A stretch of DNA of 64,000 bases from Microbacterium allomyrinae (GTDB lineage Bacteria; Actinomycetota; Actinomycetes; Actinomycetales; Microbacteriaceae): NCBI RefSeq assembly GCF_020682705.1, contig NZ_JAGTTN010000005.1, positions 1-64,000 on the forward strand. The letters run 5' to 3'. Below the pieces are notes generated by a model. The model saw only the letters and a list, made by a program, of their open reading frames with translations, was not told the DNA's origin and made no database searches. Position numbers and translations under genes: made by a program. This document shows positions 15,869 to 23,315 of the stretch, piece by piece. Within the stretch, counting starts at the first letter, position 1. The number at the start of each line of letters is the position of its first letter.

Positions 15869-17190
15869 TGGCCGGCGACATCGCGACGCGCGGGGACGCC
15901 GCGACGGATGCCGACGCGCCGACGAGGCCGGACGCCGCGGGCGCGGCGAAGGCGTCGGGTCGGGATGCGTCCCCCACCGTTGCGGCGTCGGCCTCGGCAT
16001 CCGCTCATCCCGCGTCGAGCGGTGCCGACGACGCGCCGGGATCGGCACGGCGCCGCGCGGTCTTCCACGCGCTCCTGGTCGAGTCGGTGCGGCCCCTCAC
16101 CGCGGATGCGATCGAGGTGGCGTTCGCTGTTCCGCCCGAGCTCGCCGACGCCTTCGACTACCGCCCCGGGCAGCACATCGCGCTGCGCATGACTCTCGAC
16201 GGCGTCGAGATGCGCCGCAGCTATTCGCTGTGCCGGGCACCGTCGCGCCTTGCGTCGCCAGACCCGGCGATCGGGGGAGGAATCCCCGCCGGCCCGGCGT
16301 CGACGACGCTGAGCGTCGCGATCAAGCGGGAACGCGGCGGAGCCTTCTCGAGCTGGGCGCTCGAGCATCTGGCGGCCGGCGACGTGCTCGAGGTGATGAG
16401 TCCCGACGGCCACTTCACTCCCCATGGCCAGTACGACCGGCCGGCGCGATTCGCGGCGATCGCTGCCGGATCGGGGATCACCCCGATGATGGCGCTCATC
16501 GAGCACCATCTCGGCGAGCGGCCCGACGACGCGTTCGATCTCGTCTACTCGAATCGCACGGCGGTCGACGCGATGTTCCTCGACGAGCTGGCAGACCTCA
16601 AGGACCGCTTCCCCGCCCGGCTGGCCCTGCACCACGTGCTCACGCGCGAGCGGCGGCCGGCCGACCTGTTCTCGGGCCGCCTCGACGAGGCGCGTCTCGA
16701 GACGCTGCTTACGCGCGTGATCCACACCGAGTCGATCGACGAATGGTTCCTGTGCGGACCGTTCGAGCTGGTCGAGCGCGCGCGGGCCGTGCTCCTGCGG
16801 CTGGGGGTGCCGGTCGCGGCGATCCGCGTCGAACTCTTCTCGACAGGCCAGCCCGACGAGCACGCCGGGCCGAAGCCGCCGCCCGGCGAGGCCGCGCCGG
16901 GCGAGCCCGTGCGCACCATCTCGTTCCGCCTCGACGGCACGAGCGGAACCGTCACGACTCCGGTGTCTGCGGGCGAGACCATCCTCGCGGCGGCGCTGCG
17001 CACACGCGGCGACGTGCCCTTCGCGTGCGCGGGGGGCGTGTGCGGAACCTGCCGCGCGGTTCTTCGCGAGGGCACGGTCGAGATGGCGCAGAACCACGCC
17101 CTCGAGCCCGAAGAGCTTGCGCGCGGACTCATTCTCACTTGTCAGTCCGTGCCGACCAGCGACGCGGTCAGTGTCGACTGGGACGCGTGA
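15868..17190 (+). CDS. paaE: Phenylacetyl-CoA epoxidase reductase subunit PaaE
   Basis: Ferredoxin-NADP reductase-type electron carrier, 440 residues. It has the FAD-binding motif RRSYSLC (116-122), the nucleotide-binding turn GSGITPMMAL, and a C-terminal plant-type [2Fe-2S] ferredoxin domain with Cys387, Cys392, Cys395 and Cys425. It passes electrons to the PaaA di-iron centre. The first 60 residues are an Ala/Asp/Ser-rich tail that makes it longer than typical PaaE. AAGGAG lies ahead of the ATG, which overlaps the paaD stop by one base. Confidence 0.95.
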   Translation: MAGDIATRGDAATDADAPTRPDAAGAAKASGRDASPTVAASASASAHPASSGADDAPGSARRRAVFHALLVESVRPLTADAIEVAFAVPPELADAFDYRPGQHIALRMTLDGVEMRRSYSLCRAPSRLASPDPAIGGGIPAGPASTTLSVAIKRERGGAFSSWALEHLAAGDVLEVMSPDGHFTPHGQYDRPARFAAIAAGSGITPMMALIEHHLGERPDDAFDLVYSNRTAVDAMFLDELADLKDRFPARLALHHVLTRERRPADLFSGRLDEARLETLLTRVIHTESIDEWFLCGPFELVERARAVLLRLGVPVAAIRVELFSTGQPDEHAGPKPPPGEAAPGEPVRTISFRLDGTSGTVTTPVSAGETILAAALRTRGDVPFACAGGVCGTCRAVLREGTVEMAQNHALEPEELARGLILTCQSVPTSDAVSVDWDA

Positions 17191-17214
17191 TCCCCGCCCG
17201 GAGAGAGAGCCTCC

Positions 17215-17976
17215 ATGATCGATCTGTCCGTCTCGGGAGACGTCGCCGAGATCACGCTCAACAGGCCCGGCGCGCTCAACGCGCTCTCGCTCGAGGCGCT
17301 GGACGACCTGGATGCCGCGTACGCCGCGGCCGCGGCATCCGGGGTTCGCGCTCTCGTGCTGCGAGGCGAGGGTCGCGCGTTCTGCGCCGGCCGTGACATC
17401 GCCGGCGTCGACCCCGAAACCGATGACGTCCCCGGCTACCTCGGCGCCGTCGAGCGGGTCATGCGGCGGATCGCGGCGTTCCCCGCGCCCACATTCGCCG
17501 CGGTGCACGGTGCCTGCCTCGGTGTCGGCCTCGGCCTCGCGATCGCGACGGACGTCGTGTACGTCGCCGAGAACGCGAAGATCGGCTCACCGTTCGTGAA
17601 CCTCGGGGCGCTGCTCGATTCGGGTGGACACGCACTTCTCTATGAGCGGCTCGGTGCCCATCGCACCCTCGATCTGATCTACACGGGCGAACTCCTCACG
17701 GGAGCCGACGCCGTTGCTGCAGGCCTGTTCAGCCGGGCGCTGCCGCCCGACGACCTGCTCGCCTTCACCCGCGAGCGCGCGGGGTATGCGGCATCCGGCC
17801 CCACCGCGTCGTTCCTCGCGTCCAAGCGCCTCATCGCCCGGCTTCGAGACGAACGGCTGTGGGATGCCGTCGCCCAGGAATCCCGCGAGCAGGACGCGCT
17901 GCGCGCGACCGCCGACTACCGCGAGGGCTTCGCCGCGTTCCAGCAGAAGCGGCCGCCGGAGTTCCGGGGGGCCTGA
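17215..17976 (+). CDS. Enoyl-CoA hydratase/isomerase of the phenylacetate pathway
   Basis: Crotonase-fold protein of 253 residues. The first oxyanion-hole segment is AFCAGRDIAG and the second HGACLGVGLGLAIATD. At the usual acid-base region it reads PFVNLGALLDSGGH, with an Asp as in PaaG-type 1,2-epoxyphenylacetyl-CoA isomerases and no paired Glu residues as in plain hydratases. That favours the isomerase role, but PaaF-like activity cannot be excluded. It lies 24 nt after paaE, in the same direction, and ends the paa unit before a strong hairpin. Confidence 0.8.
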   Translation: MIDLSVSGDVAEITLNRPGALNALSLEALDDLDAAYAAAAASGVRALVLRGEGRAFCAGRDIAGVDPETDDVPGYLGAVERVMRRIAAFPAPTFAAVHGACLGVGLGLAIATDVVYVAENAKIGSPFVNLGALLDSGGHALLYERLGAHRTLDLIYTGELLTGADAVAAGLFSRALPPDDLLAFTRERAGYAASGPTASFLASKRLIARLRDERLWDAVAQESREQDALRATADYREGFAAFQQKRPPEFRGA

Positions 17977-18001
17977 GCGCTCGCCGCCCGTTGGTGCGGC
18001 A

Positions 18002-18047
18002 CTTTCCTGCGAGTGCTGCGTCGCGTGACGCAGCACTCGCAGGAAAG
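18002..18047. terminator. Perfect 21-bp hairpin between convergent genes
   Basis: The arms 18002-18022 and 18027-18047 are exactly complementary over 21 bp and leave a 4-nt loop. The left arm begins CTTTCCTGCGAGTGCTGCG. It lies in the 122-bp gap between the end of the paa operon (17976) and the end of the leftward ThDP-enzyme gene (18099), so it can terminate or protect transcripts from both sides. There is no T-run. Confidence 0.75.
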
Positions 18048-18098
18048 AGCAGCGGATGCCTCGGCCCGGCCGAAGCGCGTGCGCGGCGCCCGCTGGCG

Positions 18099-19751
18099 CT
18101 ACGAGTTCACGCGGATGATCTCCTGCTGGTACGGCGCGACGACGGCGCCCGAGATGCGGCAGTCGAGCACGAGGAAGCGGCGGGTCGCGGCATCCTCCGC
18201 CGCCCACGACGCGAGGCGGTCAAGGTCCTCGAGGCGGCGCACCACCACCCCCTCGGCACCCACGCCCGCCGCCAGCGCGGCGAAGTCGACTTCGGGGATG
18301 AGCATCGGCTCCTGTGCGAGACCCTTGAGCCCGTAGAGGTTCACCTCGGCGCCGTAGGCGGCGTCGTTCCAGACGACCGCCATGCCGCGTCCGCCCGCGA
18401 CGCGCACAGCGGACTCGAGGTCGGCCAGCGCCATGAGCCCGCCGCCGTCACCCGTGGTCAACACCACGGTGGCCTCGGGCTTCGCGAGCGCAGCCCCGGG
18501 CACCGATGGCCAGCCGAGACCGATCGACTGGAACGCCGTGCCGATCATCATCATCCGATCGGGAGACTGCACCGGCCAGAACATGTTGGCCCAGCCGATG
18601 AAGTGGCCGCCGTCCGACACGACCACTCGATCGGTCGGCAGCAGCTCCGCCAGGCGTGCGGCGACCGTGCGCGGGTCGAGCCGTCCGTCGGGGGCGACGG
18701 TCTCTCCCGAGTCATATGCGCGCAGCGGAATGAGATCCACCGACTCCCGCCAACCGCTGGGCGGCGCACCCCGATCGCGGAGTGCATCGGCCAGTGCGCG
18801 AGCGACGAGCGCGGCATCCGCACGCACGTATCCGCCGACGTGCGGATGCGTCGCCGCCGGCGCGACGTCGATCTGGAAGACCCGGGTGCCGGGCGCGAAG
18901 AGCTCGCCGAAGCGCATCGTGAACTGGTTGAGCGACGCCCCGAAGACGACCGCGACGTCGGCTTCGCGCACGAGCTGCATGGCGCCGTCGGCTCCGAAAC
19001 CGCCCGTGACCCCGAGGTCGAACTCGGATCGCGGGAACACTCCGCGCCCGAGCGCCGTGGAGGCGGTCACCGCGCCGGCGGCGTCGGCGAGGTCGCCGAG
19101 GGCAGCGCTCGCCCCCGAGATCCACGCACCGCGCCCGGCGAGCAGGAACGGGCGCTCGGCGGTCGCGAGGGCTTCGACGATGGCATCCATCGCACCGGCG
19201 GCGAACGGCCCCGCCGGCGCGAGAGCCGCGGGCAGCCGGGGTTCCGGCGCCTCGGGCAGCGGTCCGGCATCCCTCGCCGCGACGTCGTAAGGGATCGCGA
19301 GCACCGTCGGCACACGGTAGGTCAGTGCGTGCTCGATCGCGATGACGCTCGTGGCCGCGGCATCCGCTCGTCCGACCGTGTACGTGCGCGCTCCGACCGC
19401 CGAGGCCAGCGCGATCTGATCGACGTCCCACGGCCGCGGCCCCGAGGTCGGCTCGTCGCCGACCACGAGCACGAGAGGCACATGCGCCTGGACGGCCTCG
19501 GCCAGCGCGGTGAGCGTGTTCGTGAAACCGGCGCCGTAGGTCGCGGTCGCCGCTGCCAGGCGCCCGGAGGCGCGGTGGAACGCGTCGGCTGCGACCACGC
19601 CACCGGCCTCGTGGCGGACGGCGGTGAAATGGACGTCGGTGGAGCGCTCGAGCGCATCGAGGAAATAGGCGTTGCCGTTGCCCATCACGCCGAAGACGTG
19701 GTCGATGTGGCGGGCGAGGGTGAGAGCGACGTGCGCGGACACAGTGGGCAT
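18099..19751 (-). CDS. ThDP-dependent 2-oxo acid decarboxylase/lyase
   Basis: This 550-residue protein belongs to the acetolactate synthase / benzoylformate decarboxylase superfamily. The cofactor-activating Glu48 lies in AVRHEAGG, the central domain is about 190-325, and the ThDP-Mg motif GDGGG (434-438) is followed by Asn462-Asp463. Family members decarboxylate benzoylformate, phenylpyruvate or indolepyruvate, or join 2-oxo acids. In this neighbourhood a phenylpyruvate- or benzoylformate-type role feeding phenylacetate catabolism is attractive but unproven. An AGAGG site precedes the ATG at 19751. It is convergent with the paa operon and divergent from the NIPSNAP gene. Confidence 0.82.
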   Translation of the reverse strand: MPTVSAHVALTLARHIDHVFGVMGNGNAYFLDALERSTDVHFTAVRHEAGGVVAADAFHRASGRLAAATATYGAGFTNTLTALAEAVQAHVPLVLVVGDEPTSGPRPWDVDQIALASAVGARTYTVGRADAAATSVIAIEHALTYRVPTVLAIPYDVAARDAGPLPEAPEPRLPAALAPAGPFAAGAMDAIVEALATAERPFLLAGRGAWISGASAALGDLADAAGAVTASTALGRGVFPRSEFDLGVTGGFGADGAMQLVREADVAVVFGASLNQFTMRFGELFAPGTRVFQIDVAPAATHPHVGGYVRADAALVARALADALRDRGAPPSGWRESVDLIPLRAYDSGETVAPDGRLDPRTVAARLAELLPTDRVVVSDGGHFIGWANMFWPVQSPDRMMMIGTAFQSIGLGWPSVPGAALAKPEATVVLTTGDGGGLMALADLESAVRVAGGRGMAVVWNDAAYGAEVNLYGLKGLAQEPMLIPEVDFAALAAGVGAEGVVVRRLEDLDRLASWAAEDAATRRFLVLDCRISGAVVAPYQQEIIRVNS

Positions 19752-19883
19752 GAGGAAACCTCTGCAGAGACAGGAACGGATCGGAGGCCGTATGTGTCTC
19801 GCGCGAGAGCGCTGCGTGCCCATTTTTCGAGCACCGGCGGGCGACGACGTCTGCCGGACGAGAACGAGTATAGGTCTTCGGCC

Positions 19884-20204
19884 ATGATGGAAGGCATGAG
19901 GACGATCCAACTGCGCCGGTACACGCTCGTCGACGGAGAGTACGACGCATTCATCGCGTGGTGGGAGGGCTGCATGCCGCAGGTGCGTCCCGCGGCGGGA
20001 TTCGCGATCGAGTTCGCCTACGGTCTGCCCGAGACGAACGAGTTCGTGTGGGCGGTGAGTGCCGAGGGTGACGAAGCGGCGTTCCTCGCCCTCGAGAACG
20101 CCTACATGGAGTCGGATGCCCGGGCACAGGCGTTCGCGGGTGTGCCGCAGCGCGTCGCCAGGTACGATATCGCCTTCGTGACGGAGTTCCCCGTCACCGC
20201 CTGA
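19884..20204 (+). CDS. NIPSNAP-family protein
   Basis: Small protein of 106 residues with the NIPSNAP-like alpha/beta-barrel pattern: RRYTLVDGEYDAFIAWW, then an aromatic-rich strand and the C-terminal RVARYDIAFVTEF. Members are dimeric ferredoxin-like-fold proteins of mostly unknown function that often sit near catabolic oxygenases. ATGs at 19884, 19887 and 19896 are possible. A TATAGGT sequence at 19869-19875 fits a promoter whose transcript starts almost at 19884, which I prefer. Divergent from the ThDP-enzyme gene with a 132-bp gap. Confidence 0.65.
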   Translation: MMEGMRTIQLRRYTLVDGEYDAFIAWWEGCMPQVRPAAGFAIEFAYGLPETNEFVWAVSAEGDEAAFLALENAYMESDARAQAFAGVPQRVARYDIAFVTEFPVTA

Positions 20205-20207
20205 GTG

Positions 20208-20289
20208 GCGAAACTCCACACGAGCGCGCTGCGCTGGTGCGTTTTCGCCGGGCGCCGGGCACCTGGTCGTAGAGTGCGTGGAGTTTTGC
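20208..20289. repeat. Long-range inverted repeat between convergent genes
   Basis: GCGAAACTCCAC (20208-20219) pairs with GTGGAGTTTTGC (20278-20289) with one G-T mismatch, enclosing about 58 nt of GC-rich sequence that can fold further. It fills the 103-bp gap between the NIPSNAP and IclR gene ends. It is a likely bidirectional stop or a small repeat element. Confidence 0.45.
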
Positions 20290-20307
20290 AGGCGGGCTGC
20301 GTGATCC

Positions 20308-21012
20308 TCAGCCGCCGAGCGCGGCGCGGATGACTGCGGCCGACTCGTGCAGGCGAGTGGCGATCTCGACCGGCTCGTGACGGCTCGCGAGGTAGACCAC
20401 GGCGATCGCCGCCGGACCCCGCCCGCGTATCGCGAGGGGCACGGCGACGGCCCGCAGACTCGGGATCACTTCGTCGTGGCTGGCGAACCAGCCTCGGCTC
20501 GCGGCATCCGTCACCTCCGCCGCGAGACCGGCCGGCAGATCGGCCGGCCAGGATGCATCGGGCAGCAGGGAGAGGATCGCCTTGCCCGGGGCACCGAGCG
20601 TGACCGAATGCCGCGTGCCGGGGCGCTGGGCCACCGATGCCACCGCGTGGCGCGGCTCGACGCTGGCGAGCGTGACGCATTCGTCGTGATCGAGGACGCT
20701 GAGAAAGCACGTCATGCCGAACTCGTTCGCCACGGCGGTGAGTTCGGGCAGCGCCTCGGCCTGCAGATCGTGCGCGACGCCGGCCGCGAGGGCGGCCATG
20801 CGCGCGCCCAGGAGGATGCGGCCGTTTCCGTCTCGCGCGACGAGCCCGTGGTCCTCGAGTGTGCGCAGAAGCCGGTAGGCGACAGAGCGGTGCACGTCGA
20901 GGCGCCGCGCGATCTCGTCGATGGCGAGGGGTGCGCGGGCGTCGGCCAGCACTTCGAGGATCCGGATGCCGCGGCTCAGCGTCTGCGATGCGGGAGCCTG
21001 TCCGTCCGCCAT
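20308..21012 (-). CDS. IclR-family regulator
   Basis: This 234-residue regulator has an N-terminal winged helix at about residues 12-70 (IDEIARRLDVHRSVAYRLLRTL) and the IclR effector domain with GAPGKAILSLLP at about 142-153. GGAGG precedes the ATG at 21012. It is divergent from the flavin hydroxylase gene, and the 190-bp gap contains two neighbouring 19-bp dyads with TGTTC/GAACA arms, which are good IclR-type sites. IclR proteins of aromatic catabolism usually act as ligand-dependent activators or repressors of the adjacent gene. The effector is unknown. Confidence 0.88.
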   Translation of the reverse strand: MADGQAPASQTLSRGIRILEVLADARAPLAIDEIARRLDVHRSVAYRLLRTLEDHGLVARDGNGRILLGARMAALAAGVAHDLQAEALPELTAVANEFGMTCFLSVLDHDECVTLASVEPRHAVASVAQRPGTRHSVTLGAPGKAILSLLPDASWPADLPAGLAAEVTDAASRGWFASHDEVIPSLRAVAVPLAIRGRGPAAIAVVYLASRHEPVEIATRLHESAAVIRAALGG

Positions 21013-21055
21013 GCACACCTCCGGAGGAGTGGAGCCCTTGCCGGGGCTGGATCGG

Positions 21056-21065
21056 TCGTATACGA
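21056..21065. promoter_or_regulatory. Perfect palindrome resembling the hpa GntR site
   Basis: TCGTATACGA is a perfect 10-bp palindrome in the iclR/hydroxylase gap, immediately beside the IclR dyads. It differs at one base from the core of the candidate GntR operator at 7885-7896, so the hpa regulator may also act here. Confidence 0.4.
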
Positions 21066-21066
21066 T

Positions 21067-21105
21067 CTGTTCAATAGTAGAACAGTGTGTTCGAATATAG
21101 AACAC
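21067..21105. promoter_or_regulatory. Tandem IclR-type operator pair
   Basis: Two perfect dyads of identical geometry stand side by side: CTGTTC-N7-GAACAG at 21067-21085 and GTGTTC-N7-GAACAC at 21087-21105. Their centres are 20 bp apart, about two helical turns, so two IclR dimers could bind the same face. They lie between the divergent regulator and hydroxylase genes. Confidence 0.72.
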
Positions 21106-21202
21106 GCTCGCTCGACTCGCAAGCATCCCGCACGCGCGGGCATCCGATCGCAGGCACCGCCGCAGCGAGACTCGACATCGTCGTCGCAAGGAGACCAGGC
21201 AC

Positions 21203-23104
21203 ATGCAGTTCCATCACCACGGGTACGTCTCCGGAGATCCGCGGGTCAGCGATGCTGCGGGTACCGGCATCGATCGCCCCGCCGAGCTTCCCGACGAGGT
21301 CGACGTGCTCATCGTCGGCAGCGGGCCGGCGGGCATGCTCCTCGCGGCGCAGATGTCGCAGTTCCCCGGCGTCACCACGCGCATCATCGAGCGCCGCGAT
21401 GGCCGTCTCGTCCTCGGGCAGGCCGATGGCATTCAGCCGCGGAGTGTCGAGACCTTCCAGGCCTTCGGGTTCGCCGAGCGGATCGTGGCCGAGGCGTACA
21501 ACATCGCGTACATGAACTTCTGGGGCCCCGACCCCGAGAACCCGCGCAACATCGTGCGCACCGCCCGCACCGAGGACTACGCCCTCAAGATCAGCGAGTT
21601 CCCCCACCTGATCGTCAACCAGGCCCGGGTCCTCGACTACTTCGCCGAAGCGGCTGCGAAGGGTCCCGGCCGCATCGTCCCCGACTACGGCGTCGAGTTC
21701 CTGGGACTCACCGTGCACGACGACGGCGAGTTTCCGGTCGAGGTGCGGGTGCGCCAGGCGGCGGGCGAACGCGCGGGGCAGGAGAGGACGGTGCGTGCGA
21801 AGTACGTCGCCGGCTGCGACGGCGCGCGCAGCGGTGTGCGCGAGGCGATCGGCCGCACACACGTCGGTGAGATCGCGCAGCACGCGTGGGGCGTCATGGA
21901 TGTGCTGGTCAATACCGATTTCCCCGATTGGCGCACCAAGTGCGCGATCAACTCGCAGGTCGGCAACATCCTCCACATCCCCCGCGAGGGCGGGTACCTG
22001 AGCCGGATGTACATCGACCTCGGTGCGGTGGCCGAGGACGACCAGCATCGCGTGCGCCAGACGCCGATCGACGAGATCATCCGGCGGGCGAACGAGATCC
22101 TTCACCCGTACTCGATCGATGTGAAGCAGGTCGCGTGGCACAGCGTGTACGAGGTCGGGCATCGGGTCACCGATGGGTTCGACGATGTTCCGGCCGGAGC
22201 GGAGCGCGATCCGCGGGTGTTCCTCACCGGCGACGCCTGTCACACCCACAGCGCCAAGGCGGGCCAGGGCATGAACGTGTCGATGCAGGACGGTTTCAAC
22301 CTGGGATGGAAGCTCGGTCACGTGCTGACCGGCCTCAGTCCAGCCTCGCTGCTGTCGACGTACTCGGCAGAGCGGCAGCCGGTGGCACAGCAGCTCATCG
22401 ACTTCGACAAGGAGTGGTCGTCGCTGATGGCGCGCAAGCCCGAAGAGATCACCGACCCGCAGGATCTCGCCACGTACTACTTGGCGACCGCCGAGTTCCC
22501 TTCCGGGTTCATGACGCAGTACGGCGCCTCGGCGGTCGTGGCGGATGCCGCGCACCAGGCCCTGGCCGAAGGACTCCCGCTCGGCAAGCGATTCAAGTCC
22601 GTCGAGGTGGTGCGCGTCTGCGACGGGAATGTCGTGCACCTCGGCCATCACGCCAAGGCCGATGGGCGCTGGCGGATCTACGCGTTCGCCGATGCGCGGG
22701 CCGCGGGCGAGGAATCCGTGCTCACCGAGTGGGCGCACTGGCTGTCGTCGCCGGAGTCCCCCCTCGCGCGCCACACACCGAGCGGCGCCGATCCGGACGC
22801 GGTGTTCGACGTGAAGGTGGTGTTCCAGCAGCCCTACGAGGACGTCGACATCTCGCGGGTGCCGGACGTCTTCCTGCCGACGTCCGGACCGCTGGGCCTG
22901 ACCGACTGGGAGAAGGTGTACGCCGCCGGGCCCACCGCGTGGAGCGACGCCGACATCTTCGCCGAGCGGGGGCTCTCGCGGGGCGGTGTCGTGGTCGTGG
23001 TGCGCCCCGACCAGTACGTCGCCGCCGTGCTGCCGCTCACTGCCACTGATGAACTCGGCGAGTTCTTCGCCGGCGCACTCGTCGACCAGCACGCCCGTGT
23101 GTGA
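21203..23104 (+). CDS. MobA-like single-component FAD aromatic hydroxylase
   Basis: This 633-residue flavoprotein belongs to the phenol 2-monooxygenase / 3-hydroxybenzoate 4-monooxygenase group. It has the Rossmann motif VGSGPAG (38-44), GCDGARS (204-210), the FAD-ribityl motif GDACHTHSAKAGQGMN (343-358) and a C-terminal thioredoxin-like domain (about 440-633) typical of this group. Its start MQFHHHGY and its length resemble Comamonas MobA. It may make protocatechuate from 3-hydroxybenzoate, or, given the hpa genes and the lack of HpaBC, convert a hydroxyphenylacetate to homoprotocatechuate. The second option is my inference. AAGGAG precedes the ATG at 21203. Confidence 0.85.
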   Translation: MQFHHHGYVSGDPRVSDAAGTGIDRPAELPDEVDVLIVGSGPAGMLLAAQMSQFPGVTTRIIERRDGRLVLGQADGIQPRSVETFQAFGFAERIVAEAYNIAYMNFWGPDPENPRNIVRTARTEDYALKISEFPHLIVNQARVLDYFAEAAAKGPGRIVPDYGVEFLGLTVHDDGEFPVEVRVRQAAGERAGQERTVRAKYVAGCDGARSGVREAIGRTHVGEIAQHAWGVMDVLVNTDFPDWRTKCAINSQVGNILHIPREGGYLSRMYIDLGAVAEDDQHRVRQTPIDEIIRRANEILHPYSIDVKQVAWHSVYEVGHRVTDGFDDVPAGAERDPRVFLTGDACHTHSAKAGQGMNVSMQDGFNLGWKLGHVLTGLSPASLLSTYSAERQPVAQQLIDFDKEWSSLMARKPEEITDPQDLATYYLATAEFPSGFMTQYGASAVVADAAHQALAEGLPLGKRFKSVEVVRVCDGNVVHLGHHAKADGRWRIYAFADARAAGEESVLTEWAHWLSSPESPLARHTPSGADPDAVFDVKVVFQQPYEDVDISRVPDVFLPTSGPLGLTDWEKVYAAGPTAWSDADIFAERGLSRGGVVVVVRPDQYVAAVLPLTATDELGEFFAGALVDQHARV

Positions 23105-23202
23105 GCCCAGGGGCCGCCGCACTCGGTGACCCGGAGACGAGATCCGCGCTTTCCGTCCCGCATTCTCGGAGTTGTTCGGACGGGCGAAAGTGTCGCTTCG
23201 AC

Positions 23203-23217
23203 TGTACGTCGCGTACA
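23203..23217. promoter_or_regulatory. Small palindrome upstream of the semialdehyde dehydrogenase gene
   Basis: TGTAC-GTCGC-GTACA is a perfect 5-5-5 dyad in the 211-bp gap between the hydroxylase and the dehydrogenase. It could be a protein-binding site near a promoter for the dehydrogenase. No matching site was found elsewhere in the window. Confidence 0.25.
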
Positions 23218-23270
23218 TCGGCATAACTCGAGGCGACGGGCAGAATTACCCGCAAGACCATGAACGACAG

Positions 23271-23295
23271 CGGATGCCGCGGCACGCGGCATCCG
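23271..23295. repeat. Hairpin of GGATGCC arms before the dehydrogenase start
   Basis: CGGATGCCGC-GGCAC-GCGGCATCCG is a perfect 10-bp stem with a 5-nt loop. It ends 8 nt before the GAGGGAG ribosome site of the next gene. The arms carry the window-wide word GGATGCC/GGCATCC. It could weaken read-through or shape translation of the downstream message. Confidence 0.6.
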
Positions 23296-23315
23296 GAACC
23301 GACGAGGGAGTCCCC

